From Pezizomycotina sp. ARF18 (lineage: Eukaryota; Ascomycota), in the NCBI GenBank assembly GCA_002224055.1, contig AZLU01000003.1, positions 410,252 to 474,251 of the forward strand: DNA of 64,000 nt, in the 5' to 3' direction. The notes under the pieces were generated by a model. That model was not told the origin of the DNA, ran no database searches, and saw only the letters and a program-made list of their open reading frames with translations. The position numbers and the translations under genes are program-made. This document shows, piece by piece, positions 23,144-37,000 of this stretch (positions are counted from its first letter, which is position 1; each line of letters starts with the position of its first letter).

Positions 23144-25415
23144 CGTGCTGGGGTCCAGGTGGAGGTGGGCAAGGATCTTTTGGTGATGCTGTTAAGCGAT
23201 CACGATCAACTTGTCCATCTTTAGAAAGTCGTTCGGTTTCGAACACGGCATTAACACAACCCAAGTCAAATGCAATAAAATGCATGAATATTAAACCTCG
23301 TTTTGACTTCTTCACCTAGGAAATTATATTTCGCCGAAGTAACTGTAACCGCTCCATGGAGCAGCGATTCCATATCATCTCGGTGACCGCAACCGAATGA
23401 AAGACTGTGGAGAACGGTCGATTTTGGCATTAGCATTCGTAAAGAGTAATAACGATCTGATTCAAAGGACAGCCAAAGAGCAAGGAATCGATAATGATAT
23501 AGATCATATCTCTCTCAGGGTACGTTAAAAAGAAATAAAAAAGGTCATGCCTAAAATCAAAAGGCAAAACGAGAAACCGCTATTTCTTAAATTGAACTAA
23601 TACTTGTAACTGATAGTGAATTGAGATTTCCTTTGTGGATATCTGTTCCATTCACCGTCCTGGTAATTTATTTTCTATGTAAATACGAGAATTCGGAAGA
23701 GGGTTTCCCTGCTGTATATTTTGTTTTTGAAACTGAAGTATAGTATTTGTTTCAACTCAATCGGATTGGTGAGACAAACGATCGGCCGGGGTAGGGAACG
23801 TAGGGTTTCTCCCAAGACAACGCTTCGTCACTTTATTTTTCCCTTGGGGCGGCAAGTGCTCGTTTATTGTCAGCCAATAGCGAGAAGGACCGCTGAAGTA
23901 ACCAGAAACATTCCTAGATACACTTACTGCAGTTATCTTGTGGGTGAGTATCGCGCAAGCACAGATCTCAAGCGCGATAGTAATCTTCACGGTGTTAGGA
24001 AGGTACCATTAACTGGTAGCAAATTACTTGCGGTTGTTTGATCTTGTGAGGCATTGTTTTTCCCTACTTGTGACGATAAAGAAATCCTAGAATGGTAATT
24101 TCGTTCTAGAGCCCATTTGCGAGATCGAATGTTTGCATGGCTTCGCACGACGGTTGGAAGCAAGTATATCACTTGCCCATATACCGAAAACTGAAATCGC
24201 TAGGCGCCAGAGTTTTCCCTTCACGTTTTATCGCATTGAAAATATCCTAGCTCACCCAGATTTTTTCCTGTATTTTGTTCTCTCGAGGAGATGAAACCGT
24301 GCCTTGATTACTGGGATCGCGGATTACGACGAAGAAGGCCCTGATGGAAGCTGTCCTTAAACAATGCAAGGACCGGTACGTAAAGAACTCTGGTCATCCG
24401 ATTTCAATTAGGCAACTTCAATTATTTGCCGTTCCCCGGAATTTGATTGCACTGCTATGCGCCACGTTTTCGAGGTGTTTCTTCGTTATATATAGGTTGA
24501 TCAGTCCAAAAAATTTTTCCTTGTATATTTTGTAACAAGACTGACGAAATGTATGTATCGAAAAATAAATTAAAATAAATAAACTAACCACGTCAAGACA
24601 GTTCTTTCATTGTGGACGGATGATTAATTACAGGGAGGCGCAGATTCGTGACAGGAAACACAAAAAAGAACTTTTGGTGTTCGTATTTCTAGAATCATTG
24701 TTCTGTAATCTCGGGCACGGATCCGCTGAATATTTGAAGATATTACCCGATATAGCATATAATTGAATGGTTGCAAAGATGCAACATCGAGACTGGCGAA
24801 TCTGAAAGGAAAACCTGGGATCCGACCATGTTGCAAATGAATTAAAAAAAAAAAATCCCGAGGCATATCCGAGAAGATTAGCAGAAATTAATCAAAATTT
24901 CCAGAAGTTATGTCGAAAGCTGCCAAAATGTTTAAAGTGCACCGTATAATTTTAATTCGTCGATGTCGGATAAGAGAGTCTATCCGTTTTGAACATCGGA
25001 CGGAGAGTAAAGCATTGATATTTGGAAATTGTTGTCTTTTCTGCATTTTCATCCACTGCTATCGAAGCGGCTCTTCTGACCCTAATTTTAGATCAGTGGT
25101 ATCTCGAGTTGGAGGTTCTCAGGTAATCCTGACGCGGGCTCCAAGCTCTCCACAGAAGCTTTCTGAGGACGGAATAGTATAATCTCAAAGCTTGATTTTC
25201 GGGTGACCGAAATGGATTTTGCGCTAGTTGCCTGGCCGAATATCTTTTGCTTCATGCTCAAACCTATAAGCTGTTCTTATCGGGATGCGTTTTTTTCGGA
25301 GAGAGAAAAGGAAAAAATCTTGCAGATAATAATTATAAACTCGAGTTATTGCAAATTCGAGCGTTTGGCTGTTTCCTCTGCGAGAAGCTCCTTATTTGGA
25401 AACATTTCGTGATTA

Positions 25416-25805
25416 TCAAACAAAGAGGCTTTTCTCCACAATACTTACGAGAGGAGAACGCCACTCTTTTTGCGTCAACCCGTGAGTGGGTTTCGTTTGG
25501 GTGGTATCATCAAAAGGTCCGCTTAGGCTTGCTTGTTTCAGCAATTGTCCGCCCTCTGGTCTTCCTTTCGTGATTGCGAGGGACGGTGCGCCATGATTGA
25601 CTTGATCCGCAAGCGTTCCTGACCCAACGTCTGGTTGCCTGAAGCGTTTTGCTGCTGCGAGTATCGCTGCCAGCAATTGCTCCGTGCTGTCCGTAGATCT
25701 CCTGTGGCACCAGGGTCTCGGTCGAATTGCGGGCTTCGAAGAATCGCGAGAAACCGACAAGGTCCTCTTCCAAGTTTTCCAAGTTCTCAAAAATTCCTTT
25801 GTCAA
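25416..25805 (-). CDS. unrecognised 129-aa open frame
   Basis: This is a basic frame with an Ala-rich helical stretch (TEQLLAAILAAAKRF) in the middle. A second, overlapping frame on the same strand (25782-25510) also reads plausibly, so a small gene with a frameshift is conceivable. I recognise no domain, and no neighbouring gene supports it. Confidence 0.15.
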   Translation of the reverse strand: MTKEFLRTWKTWKRTLSVSRDSSKPAIRPRPWCHRRSTDSTEQLLAAILAAAKRFRQPDVGSGTLADQVNHGAPSLAITKGRPEGGQLLKQASLSGPFDDTTQTKPTHGLTQKEWRSPLVSIVEKSLFV

Positions 25806-26523
25806 AAAGCTCTAGTGTATAGGCGACAGAGCCCCACTTCCCCCGTATTCAGTCATGTGCGGCATGCCGTCTTGATGATCCGGTTCCACAATTCGAAAAT
25901 CGCCATCAGCATCAGCATCATCCTAGACTAGGGTTAGACAGGTACGTGGAATAGCTTGAATACTGAGGGCGGCTAGAGATCTCGGGCATTCTGTCCCTCG
26001 AAAACGTTTCGTATGTAATCAGCTCTTTGCGTGGACCTAACTGCCGCTTACCATTTTCCACGAAAGCTTTGTTAGCACAGCACCGTCGTTTCGCCTCGTA
26101 GCTGAAAACAACAACAACGAAAAAAGAAGTGGCATGGAAGAAAGATACCGTTTTGTATTCTCGGCTAGGATGCAGGGAATTTGAAACCTCGAACATGCAC
26201 TGCTACGCATTCTGCAGATAAACGTGCCCTTCTTCGTTCGTTGGAATAGAACGACACCAGTGTGAAGATAAAGAAGGTAGCCGGGGCCAGTAGGCGCTCA
26301 GAAGAGGCGAATTTTTAGTAATGAGGAATCGGAACGGAATTAGTTAACGCTTCGAGCTTTCTTCTTGGTCGTGACTTTGTGCTAATGAGAGCTGGATCTT
26401 ACAGGCATCATTGCGACCGTGACGTTGTGATTGTATCAGGATGTAGGTAGAAGGAATGGTATTTTGTAGAGGAAAAGGACCTTGAAGATGATGATTATGT
26501 TATTTGGCTTGAAAGAAGCTGTA

Positions 26524-26524
<1 letters not shown>

Positions 26525-26566
<42 letters not shown>
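26525..26566. repeat. A42 homopolymer
   Basis: The longest uninterrupted A run in the window. Confidence 0.9.
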
Positions 26567-26568
<2 letters not shown>

Positions 26569-27792
26569 CGTCGTCGGTAGCTCCCCTCGGCCACGACCGA
26601 AAATAATAATAAAAATAAATGATCGAGACTCTTGCATAACGTAGTCCTTCGCCTCACATTCAGAACTCCTACCAAACTCACAACGGCGCACCACCATGCA
26701 TCGATTATGGTTATCATCAATCTCCAGGACATCTTTCCAAAGACATATTTCAGCGTCCTAGCTTGCACCCGTTCTCTCGCAGGGTAAGCTTAAATTACCC
26801 AATTCCAGGCGTCTCACGTTGACCAGGGCACTTGACGGCTTCTCGGGGGTCTTGAATCAGGAAAAGGACTTTGGGGCCGGCTGCTCCCCGGTGACGCATC
26901 AAGGAAGAAATTTTCTAGCTCGCAGAGCATCCTCGCAAGCTCCTGGGGGTTTTTCTTGGAAGATGTCAAGTTTCGTTTTCCTTGCGTTCCTGGGCGTTTG
27001 TTCTCACGGGCCTTGTCCTGTCGTGTCACAATAACCGAACCAGCAGAGGTCAACAGGGATGATCCATTTTTCCACCTTCCGCTAATGCTTCCTTTCTTGT
27101 TTCTCTCGCAGGTATTTCGCATGCATGATTTTTTTTTTTTAAATCTCCGCATGGCAGCATCGAAAAAGGTGGTCCATGCCGCATATTGCCGGCTGCTACT
27201 TCAACTAAGCTAAAATCACGAAGCAACTGGTTATTCGGCCGCTGACTTTTTGACGTCTGATAGCCCAGCGAGCTCAGTTATAAGCACCTACCTCTGATGC
27301 TTGATATCGTCATGCCTGTCTGACCTCGGCAGTTGTTTGACCGACGTTTTGGGGAAATCTGCCGACATAGACGAGGAAGTTTGAGAAGATATATCCAAGT
27401 GGAGATGCTCAACCTCAAACTTGAAGATGTACTGTAGGTAGCCCGGTCCTCCTGGCCAAGGACTATATCTCAAACCAAAAATTCAATTGACATACCATCC
27501 GAACATCATTTATCGAAGACGACAATGGTCATGGGTCATGATCATTGAAGAGCCAAGAAATATAGTTGATATTACTTCTGCTTCGAGATTCCTCGAGTTT
27601 CTAGGCTACAGTGGAACCCTTCACTATCGAGCTTCAGCTGCTCTATATTTCTCTCCTTTTTTCTTTTTTTTTTAGGTGTATGGGCGACTTGCGATACTAA
27701 GTAGCTTGCGAAGAGTACGTCGGATGATTTTCTTGCCTTCACTGGCATCGTGCAATTTGCGATCCTATCTTTTCTTCTGTCTTCATTCATTC

Positions 27793-27816
27793 TTTTTTTT
27801 TTTTTTTTTTTTTTTT
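27793..27816. repeat. T24 homopolymer
   Basis: Uninterrupted T run on the + strand, next to an A-rich block. Confidence 0.9.
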
Positions 27817-29599
27817 GAAAATAAAAAAGAGAAGAAAAAACATTCCTTTTTCTCGTTGTGATCCACTATATCATTTTAATAATTGTTAGGAGTTGTTGGA
27901 TGTCCACTAGCTGATATATAGTATCGAATATAGAGTCAACTCAATCCTCTCTTTGGCAATTGAGTGGATAACCTTTTTTATCGGCGGCTCATCTGGCGTG
28001 TTAAGTGGTCGTTCAAGCTCCGTCGATCAGTGTTGACCGGGCGCGGGAGCTGGGAAGAATGAGGATCCCAATTTTTGTTTTTGGTCCGGCCGCACGGCCA
28101 AAGCTTCCCGAACCACTAAATAGTCGAATTAATACACCAAAGAATCGGGAAACGGTAAGCTCTTTTTTGTTTACTATATATTATAACATTCTCACTTCGT
28201 TGGCGCTAACAGTGTGCTCAGAAACGAGAGTTGTGTTTTTTTATTTTCAAGATAGTTCCAGCAATTCTTTTGGCTTGCATGGCGATCGCCATTGTCAAAA
28301 TAACACCAATTTTTTTTATATTACAAAGTTTGGTCCCAACGGTGTGTGTTATAGTACTCGTGTTGATCTTATCGCTAACCACGCAGCCAGGCTCGAGCAC
28401 CTCAAATACGATGCTCGTATGAAGTAGGTCGTGAATTTTTGACTAAGAGGTTTAGTTTATATTAACTATCGCTATCTACTTGCCAAAGACTGTATAGCTT
28501 CACTGGAATAAATATTTTTCTGACTACTGCTAATACAATCTTGCTCACAGATAACTTTCTTCGAGATTTTTTTCGCCAGACTGAAATTTTACAATATCCA
28601 TAAGAGTGGAGAGCCTGTGGAGAAAAATATGGAGACTCACAAGGGAGGACTAGGCACGATTCTTGAGTCTGAATCCCGCGAAAAGCACCGTCATCCCGAG
28701 CGCCACCCGCGGCCACGCGAAATGGATGAGAAAAAGGAGAACAGCTGCCTGCAGCCGGTATCAATTACCGTCGCCCTCTTTTCACTCTTTATTCTCTTCT
28801 TTTGTTTTTATACGATTAAGAAATTACGTCGATCTCAATAAAAAACAGTATATTATAGTTTGTAGTATATTATAACCTTTATTCTCTGATTTCCAAAACC
28901 AAAAACTCTTCGCAGCAAAGGGCAATATATATCTCGCTCGCTCACGTATTCACCTCTTTTTTCAAGCGCACGGCCCCGCACTTGCATATGCAGGCGCAAC
29001 GTGGTTGCTGGAAGACTTACCCGACGGGTTACGGGGAGAATCACCTTGCGGTTCACGGAGGCTTCGAGGCGCAACGAAAGAGTTGTTATTCGATAACTGT
29101 GTGAGCCATTCCTCCTTTGATCTTGGGATCTTCCGGAGATTTTCTAAATTTGGGATTTTTTTTTTTGGCAATATTTCGGTAACGAGATTCCCGCGCACCG
29201 TGCATTATCACAACAATTAAACGAGAGATTTGTTTTTTGGGACTGGTGCCAGAACCAGAACTGCCAGGCGGTATTAAATTAAAATTTTTTTTTGTGATAG
29301 TATTTTTTTTCCTTTGTGATAGCGCTAATAGCTGTGCATGTCCCCAATGGTTGATGTTTACGTTAAATTTCCTTTGTGCTCGTGGTAGACGAAGACCGCA
29401 ATGCCCCCGTCTGGTAGGTACCCCCCTGGAGTTAGTGCTTACTCTCTAGACACCCCGGTAGTTCCGCCAATGTTCGCCGGATAGGCGGCAAATGGAGCCG
29501 GCATAAAGCCTCAACGTCCTTGCAGTCTAGGGTAAAACTCGCCTAACGAGTGGAACCAATCACTGGCGGTTTCACCACACACCCCCCGGTGCTCGGTAT

Positions 29600-29853
29600 C
29601 AAAGGAAAAGGCCTCAATTGTCTTTGATATTTTCCCGGTTGGTGGAAACGAGTTTGCCATGTGCGACGCCTGTGGGAACAAATTCCAACACTTGAGCTTT
29701 GAGAAGTCCCGTGCTCTACACGTTTGCCGTCGCGTCGCGAAGCGCGTCTTGAGAAAGGTTCGAGTTGCGCTTGTCGTATGTTCTTTGATGCATATCGTCG
29801 CCGAGCGTAGAGGAAGTGTGTCGCAAGCCCTGGTAATACTGATTAGCATATGA
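29600..29853 (+). CDS. possible short zinc-finger-like fragment
   Basis: The frame reads FDIFPVGGNEFAMCDACG, then NKFQHLSFEKSRALHVCRR. The spacing is C-x2-C, about 12-14 residues, then H-x-C, which resembles a small zinc-binding finger. It is followed by a basic helix. The frame stays open from about 29600 to the TGA-free end at 29853, with an in-frame ATG at 29659. There is no second finger and no flanking domain. It could be a gene fragment or chance. Confidence 0.25.
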
Positions 29854-30480
29854 AAGGTTCTCTCTTCCCAGCTTAACGGTAGTCTTCTGATATTTTAACT
29901 CTGCGTACTTTAATACCTGCTTTTCGACACTTCCGTACGATTCAAGCTATAAGGGTAGTAGATAGTAAAAACGTTGACCACCCTATAATAATATCGTGAA
30001 ATATCTGGATAACCTTCCGGAGCAAGCACTGAAGAGATATCTATAGCAAGCAAACAACTCTTTAGCAGTAATAGAAGGTTCCAGCTTACCAACGAAGGGA
30101 AATAAAGAATAAATAATAGGAAAAAAAATTACTTTAACGGAAGTTTTTTTTTCACTTACTGTGCGTACTGCTAGCTATACCCTTTTTTTTTTTTTTTTTT
30201 TTTGACCCTTGACTTGGCTTTTCATAGAAAATCGTAGAAATCGTAGAAATCGTAGACTTAAATAATTCGCACAAACAATTTTTCGCCAACCTCGTTTGTC
30301 CCTCAACGTCCACAAACAAACAAACTACTTTTCCTCCTTCCAACTATCTATACAATTAAAATCACAAATTTCCCCTCCTGCTTTTGTTTTACTCTGTCTA
30401 TTACTCACAGTAAAGCATCTAAACTGTGTTATTTGTACTTTGGGTTAACTGTGATATATATCTGTTTCGTTGAGTACGAT
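29854..30480. other. intergenic before the DUF3638 gene
   Basis: AT-rich DNA with a T21 run at 30183-30203 and a small triplet of cgtagaaat-like units near 30233-30256. No gene seen. Confidence 0.5.
30183..30203. repeat. T21 homopolymer
   Basis: Uninterrupted T run on the + strand. Confidence 0.9.
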
Positions 30481-30990
30481 TCGAAGTGTCTACTGAAGAC
30501 TGTTTTGAAACGGTAACTATTCTCAAGGGCTTAAGGCTTTTCGTGCCGTATTGCTTTGAAAACGAGGTTTTCGTACGAACTCATTAGACAAACTTCGTAG
30601 AGCTCTGCTGACTTGATGGAACCGTTAGGTTAACGAACTGGAGAGAATCTGATTGACGAAGCAGAGCTGAGGAGTAAATTTGAAGCCTGTTTCGAAACGG
30701 TGAGTATCCTCGAAGGTACTCCCGTGCCATGTCGTTTTGAAAACGAGATCCCTTCGATTTACAGAGATGAAATTCGTGGAGCTCTGCTACGTAGCTAACC
30801 TGACGGAATCTTCAGATCAAGTAAGGAACTAAAGAAAATCCAACGAAGCGGAGCTAAGAAGGGAATTTGAGCTTGTTTTGAAACTGTGAGCCTCCTCAAA
30901 CACACTCCTTTGCCTTCTTTCTTCAAAGAGAAGATCCCTATGACTTAGGGACGAAGTTCGTAGAGATTTTTTTTTTTCTAACTCGATGGT
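30480..30990. repeat. three tandem copies of a ~186-bp repeat upstream of the DUF3638 gene
   Basis: A gttttgaaacggt...atcctcgaagg block starts at 30502, 30689 and 30874 (spacings 187 and 185). Each is followed by a gttttgaaaacgag-type block and by a ttcgtagagctctgctgac-type block. Copies 1 and 2 are close; copy 3 is more diverged and its end merges with the gene's leader. The unit length matches the array at 6.9-11.3 kb, but the sequence does not obviously match. The repeat therefore occupies the probable promoter of the giant gene. Confidence 0.8.
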
Positions 30991-31022
30991 TCGTTAGATT
31001 AGTAAAATCGTCAAAGGTCGTC

Positions 31023-34000
31023 ATGTCGTCAAACTTGATGGCGAATAGTGATGCAGTGGGCAGCGACGAGCTCACGGCGCAATACATTGTGGACCATGTC
31101 TTCATGCCTCCGAGGTTGCAGAACCTTAGCGAAAGCATAGATGACGAAACGTACGGAAACATGTCTATCCTGAAGCACCTGCTGGCTGCTGCGGAGGCCT
31201 TCGGAAGGGAACTTTCCAATGCGAAGAGGCCGGCTTGGAAGCATGTGGTCAAGATGATTGAAAGGGCAAAGTACCACTACGGCGTGTCTGAGGAATGGCT
31301 TATCTCAAAGTCTGTTGAGGAGGACTTACGCAAAATGGACAAGCAAGGTAAGTTACTTATCGACGAATCCCTCGCCAGTCTGCTTAACGAAATGCCAGCT
31401 TACTGATAATAATGTCTAAAAAATCCCTCACTTATAGACTCCCTCGTGTTCCATTTGAGGAGCCAGAATGCGGGCGTTATTATCCACGCGGAGGCTGAAA
31501 AAGCGATCTTCGAGCTCTTTGAAGTTTCGCCGCCTCCCGAGAAGGTGCTTGAATCTAGCGGCCGCGTTGTCAGGTCATTCCCCGGACCGCAGTTCTCTGT
31601 CGTCAATAGCAAATTCACGGACGCCAATTTTCGAAAGGAACTCTCTGTGTACCTATCATCCATGGACCAGGACAGCTTTGACAGGACCGTCGAGGAAAAC
31701 AAGAACCCTAAAGACATTGGTAACGTTAGTCCCATGATGGTTACTTCGATGCTCAGCGGGATACTGCACGCCGTTGGCAAACCTCTTGTCAATAATAAGC
31801 GCATTTCAAAGCGCACGCAGGACGATGTTGTTTCTACAGAGAAGAAAGTTTGGAGGAGGTCCCCCTCTGGATGGTGATCCGCGTGGCCCTCCAGACAAAT
31901 ATCCTTCGTTTATACGGGGATGTCATCGGTCGTAAGAAAGCGGGGCGCTTTATAAGTCCTTCGTAATTTTCTTTTTGACGCGCCTCCTATCCAAGTTGCA
32001 TGCCAAAGTCAATAGCGAATACGCGCACGCAATGCTGGTGAAAATCGCCAGGAGGATGAACAAGCTTGGGGAGCTCGATGTTGAAAGCTGCGCCCTTACG
32101 GCAGTCCTCGATGTTACGACCAGTGTGAGCGATAACCTGGATAGTGTATGGTATCATGTCCAGAGGCACGATGCGCCAAATCTCCCCTGGAACCCACAAG
32201 CCCTTTCTATTAGAGACGACTGCAACCTGAAATTGGAGCAATCAGGGCAGTATATCCTTTCAGCCCTTAAACGAGAGGCTCCTGACTTGCAGGTTCAACA
32301 TCCCGCATTCAAGCCGAATCATCCTCCAAGACTTGGAAACACCCTCCTGGAGCTCGTGAAGACACTCAAGCAAGGCGATGTCCGTACGGCCTTATTCGAT
32401 ATCGAGCAGTATGTTGCCTATTACTTTTAGGGACCTGATTTCCACGCTTCCAGAAGATGAGGTGGAAATCATGTGCACCCAGCTGGCGACATTATTCAAG
32501 GAGTACTTTTACACTGCGCTCCAGATTTACAAAGATAACCCGGAGAATACCTCTATTGCTTTCTTGACCGGCCTCAACATCTGAATGCAGCTCGACAGTT
32601 TGGTGGTTTCCCATTGCCGTTTGTTGAGCGAGTACCCGACCCAGGTACCCTACGGCTTCTTTGAGTACCTGTTGCTGCCGGGCGAATCCCACATGCGCCG
32701 CTTGGCTGAGATCATGCACTATATCAAGAACCGGGATAAGAAAGCCGCCAACCACAACTATCCCGCATTCTCTCAGACAAGCTCGACAAGGAGAACAGCT
32801 TCGGTGCCCGGTATTACGATGAACAGGTATTACCAGAAGAAAGATCAGGAAATCCAGAAGGAAGCACAAAAGCAGCGCGATGAGCGCATTAAAGAAATAG
32901 CTGAGAAGAACAAGAGATACCAAGAACTCTCGGAAGAGGCGAGCGCCTTGGAGTGCGCCTATGGCTATGTCGACAGAAGGAAGAGGAAGTCTACGGATTG
33001 TCGAAAGTGCACGATCGGCAATGAACTCAAAGCCATGAACTTGGCCAGGCACGAGTGGCCACTTCCTGAAGACGAAAATGAAGGAAGGTGGTACTATTCG
33101 AGTTAGATTTGCCGCCCTTCTTCGCCGCTTGGCGAGATACCACCCTACATCTTTTGGTGGATACTTCAGCTGTGATCACATACCCTGAAAATCACAAACA
33201 GCTGAAAATGGCGAGGAGCCTCGAGGACTATTTACCACTGGAGGGCCAATTCGTCCGACATGGTTCCGTAATGCTCGGCTCAAGGACTAACGCAGCACAG
33301 ACGACGAATCTGGGGACGGTCCGAGTACCCGCAGAAGAAGACAAGGTGATCTTCAAACACGCCTTGAAATACAAACTGTTCTTCTCGACGAAGGACACAA
33401 AGATGATCAAGAGGGCGGGAACTGGGTAATGGATCTTCTGGACCCGGTTTCGGCGCGCGTTGGAAGCCAGAGCGGTTCGTCTACAAGCTCCAAGGCCCCT
33501 ACCGCTGCCTCCAGTTTGCGATGGGTACCAGTCACACTTCAAACGATGTTCTGGCGAGGCAGTCCACGGCTTCCAAGGAGCTGTCACTTCACGAATTCTA
33601 AGCTTTGGAACTCTAAGGTCCGGATTCAGGAATCAATGGCTCAACATCTACCGAGAGCTCTGGACCAGGACCCTCAATTTTTCTGACGAGGCCGTTAATG
33701 CGCTTATCCTCCAAGCAATCTGGGAAGCTGGCCCGGCTGCGGATAACTCCGATTTCCGAAGGGAGGTCCACAGAGTCTTAGACCGCAACGACTTCGCCTT
33801 GAGTGTCCTCAAGGTGGTTGAAGAATTCCTAGCAAGCGTCGCAGGAAAACTGGATGGAAGTTATCACGGCTTCGACCTCATCGCGCTGACATGCCGCATT
33901 TTCGCCTTCTCCAAGCACCTAGACGTCGACGCAGCCGCGATCGAGATTCTCAGGAAGCTCCGCTTCGTCGTCCATAGATGGATCCTGGACCACCGCGAGC

Positions 34001-37000
34001 GATCGCATCACGCTGAAGGGGAAGAGGAAATGGCCGGCATCATGGAGAGGATGCTTCACGCGAGCGCCGTTTGCCGGATGACCTTCGAAGTGCCAGACGC
34101 GAACCTGTCACAGGTCTTCGATGAAGAGTCAGTGCGGTGTACATCGAGTGCGGCGCGATCATTTGCGACAACACCCCCACCGCCACGAGAGTATTTATTT
34201 GAATGTTTTACTCGAAAGGGATCGAAGACTGGCTCATCGTCTCGAGGAGCTCGTTAGGAGACGCATCTTGGCGGACTGCCACGCAATTGACATCGCGATT
34301 GTAGGCTCTGGCCGGATTACAGTCCCGGGTCGGCTTGGAAGGAGTTTCCGTCACCCAACGACCGCTGGGTAGAATCTCGTACTAAGGACATCGTGGCTCC
34401 GGTCCTCAACGGTTTGTTGTAACATCTTGGACGGGAATCTCCTCGTCGATCATCCCTCGTAGACTCCCCAAACAGATCACAGAAGATGAAACTTTCGTCC
34501 GTCTTTTCGGCAGAGCTATTCTCAACGTCGGTCCGTCGGATGACGACATGATGCAATTCCAAACCATTTTCAAGATTCGACAACGTTACTCGGTAAGCTA
34601 CTTTCATAAAAAAGATTTTCTTAAAAAAAAAGAAAAAAGCTGTCCTTCATGTTATATTCTCAGCTACTAACATATTTTAATAGGCGTACTTTGCTGTCAT
34701 TGAAGGCCAGCTTGTTATCAGAATCAAAGATGAAAAGGGGACCTTTGAACTCATCCCTCATTCGAAATTGAGGGGAGACCTCCCCGATCCTTTAGTCGAT
34801 TCGTTCTTCCATTGGGCTCACATCGGTAAAGGGGTTGTCGAGCTTCGTCCTATGGATTCCAGGTGGGATCAGACCGAAGCAGCTGGCGCTCAAGCTTGGG
34901 CGCAAATAGAATGAAAATGGGCAGTGGCAATGTCTATCTGGTCGATATCAAGAGCGGAACCGCGGCAGCGGTGAGCAATATCTTATCGCTCTTGAGGATG
35001 CCAACCAGATTGTAGTCACTGCAACAATCTCTGGCGATAGTAGTACGCAGTCGACATCGAGCTCCCCAGAATGAACCTCAAGTTTTTCGACAATGGGCCG
35101 GATCGCTTCAGTGCAGCACGCTGCAGGGTATGATCATTGACCAGGACCAGACGTGCGGGACCTTTGTCGGATTGGCAACAAACTGGTCCTTCGCGGGCTA
35201 GACGACCAGAGCCACAGGGTCATTCTGGTCCCCTACGGAGAAATCTCGGCATCTCGCAGCCAATACCATACGAAGATAACAGTTTGTGCCAATGCGGAGC
35301 AAAACACTAGGCGTATATGAATATCGAATCGACAGCATCTTGGGTAGGCTCGTTAGCAATGGGTCTCTCGTCGGTCGGCTCTATCAGATTCTACTCCACG
35401 CTTACACATCGTCCTTCACGTGCCGCGAGGATCCGCTCACTGCCGCTCCGGAACGGAGGAAGCGCTTTGCCTGTTGACTTCCGCGGCGACTATATCGTTC
35501 CACACTCTTGAGGCGAGGAGCTCGAATTGCTCTCGGAAATCGCCAAGTTAACTCCTCGTCGCAGCAGGGAATCCCCTAAAGGAAGTCCACAAGTCGTCGA
35601 TTGCACGAAACCATACCCTTTACGTGTCAGAGAGTGGATTTCGCGCACAATGTCACTTCCATCTTTGAGTACTGGAGGCGACTTAGATCCCTTCAGGTGA
35701 AGAGGATCCAGAGACGGAAGAGGTTGACCTGGAGCAGCTCTTCAACCGCGGCGACCAGGAAATGCTAATTCGCGCCCTCATCTCCGAGTCTCATTGGTAC
35801 TCCGTTTGGTGTCCGCCCGAAAATATCCTTGAAGGCGACGATAACAGCTACTCGGGCCGCGAATACTCCGCCGAATCTGAAAGGGGTTCCGGGAGCAGAA
35901 AGTCTACCGAGTAGCGACGCCGATCGGGGACTGGCGCTGGGATCAAGTCAGCGGCCTCAGGCTCTGGGAAGCTTTCGAACAGGAAACCTGGAAACCGTTC
36001 ATCGGTGCGAAGGAGAGTTTCACTCTTGCCCAGGACCGGCTCTTGCACGAGGCACCGCTGCAAGAGTTCTGGTGCTCGCTGTACTCGACTTTGAGGCGGG
36101 CTTCTTCGAACGATAAATATACCGTGATGTTCTGTCTAGCCGCGTTGGCGATGAGGTCAAATATTGGGATATATATGGTGTACGCGCTGGCGGCCGCCGC
36201 GACCGATAACGAATTCACGAAGAGGATATACAAGTTACGGTTCATCCAAACTATGACCTCTCCTTTGGAACCAAATTAGATAGGGAGCGTCTGAAGGAGA
36301 AGATTATGGTAAGCTCCGAGAATATCCAGAAATACTAAACTTTCACGATATACTAATAATAATATAGGAGTGCGTCATTCCATATGACGAGGCCGAAGAG
36401 CTATTAGATTCAAGCGACGAGGAAGATGAAATCGACGATGAAAAGAAGGCGCGGAGGCTGTACGTGACCAAGCGCCGCAACCAAGTCGAGGACATGGAGC
36501 TCAAGAAGGCATCGTGGACTTCTATATGAAACAGTGGCCGGTTCTGCAGCCGGCCGCTTTCCCCAATACGTTCGATCTTATCAGCAGGAAGGCCGTTACT
36601 CGCAAGATCTTCCCTATGTTTGCAAACACCTTCAAAAATTACGAGCTCAACAGGGCCGTCAAGAACATACAAAGAAGGCTCAACGAGCTCGACAGCTTGC
36701 CATGGGGAGTTATTGATAAACCTTCCTTCTAGTACAAGCTCCCGGCGAAGCGAAAACCATCTGATTACGCGATGACCACATTCAAGCATCTATTTGCGCC
36801 TGAGCAGGGTCCCATGCTGGACGATGGCCCGCCGCCTCTGACGCTAGACGACTTCCCGACGCAGAGTGTATCGGCAAACCACGGGACGGAGAACGCCGGA
36901 CTTGAAGAGCTGGTGCGATCCGTACGTGAAGGCGGGCTTGATTTCAATGATCAGTATGCTATTAAGCTCGAAGAGAGCGTTAGCGCTCTTGCGTCGTATG

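Larger units (their letters stand above)
21698..25415. other. gene-poor stretch, homopolymers and short frames only
   Basis: No family match was found. Pyrimidine-rich DNA at 22300-22440 is followed by A-rich DNA at 22488-22560. Long A runs lie at 22823-22846 and 23118-23143. Open frames such as 22063-22368 and 23721-24041 have no motifs. Confidence 0.5.
25806..29590. other. gene-poor stretch, nothing recognised
   Basis: The stretch includes an A42 run at 26525-26566 and a T24 run at 27793-27816. There are several short hydrophobic or low-complexity frames. One at 28231-28422 (+) would encode two membrane helices, but its codon context is AT-rich and another frame covers the same DNA. None is strong enough to call. 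Confidence 0.45.

Noticed and set aside
26436-26768. Open frames with long poly-Phe or poly-Lys stretches here and at 17111-17459, 22355-22736, 48594-48940 and 61724-61960.
   Set aside because: They exist because A/T homopolymers contain no stop codon; the rest of each frame has no motif.
28231-28422. A two-helix membrane peptide candidate.
   Set aside because: T-rich DNA readily gives hydrophobic frames; an overlapping longer frame covers the same bases and neither has support.
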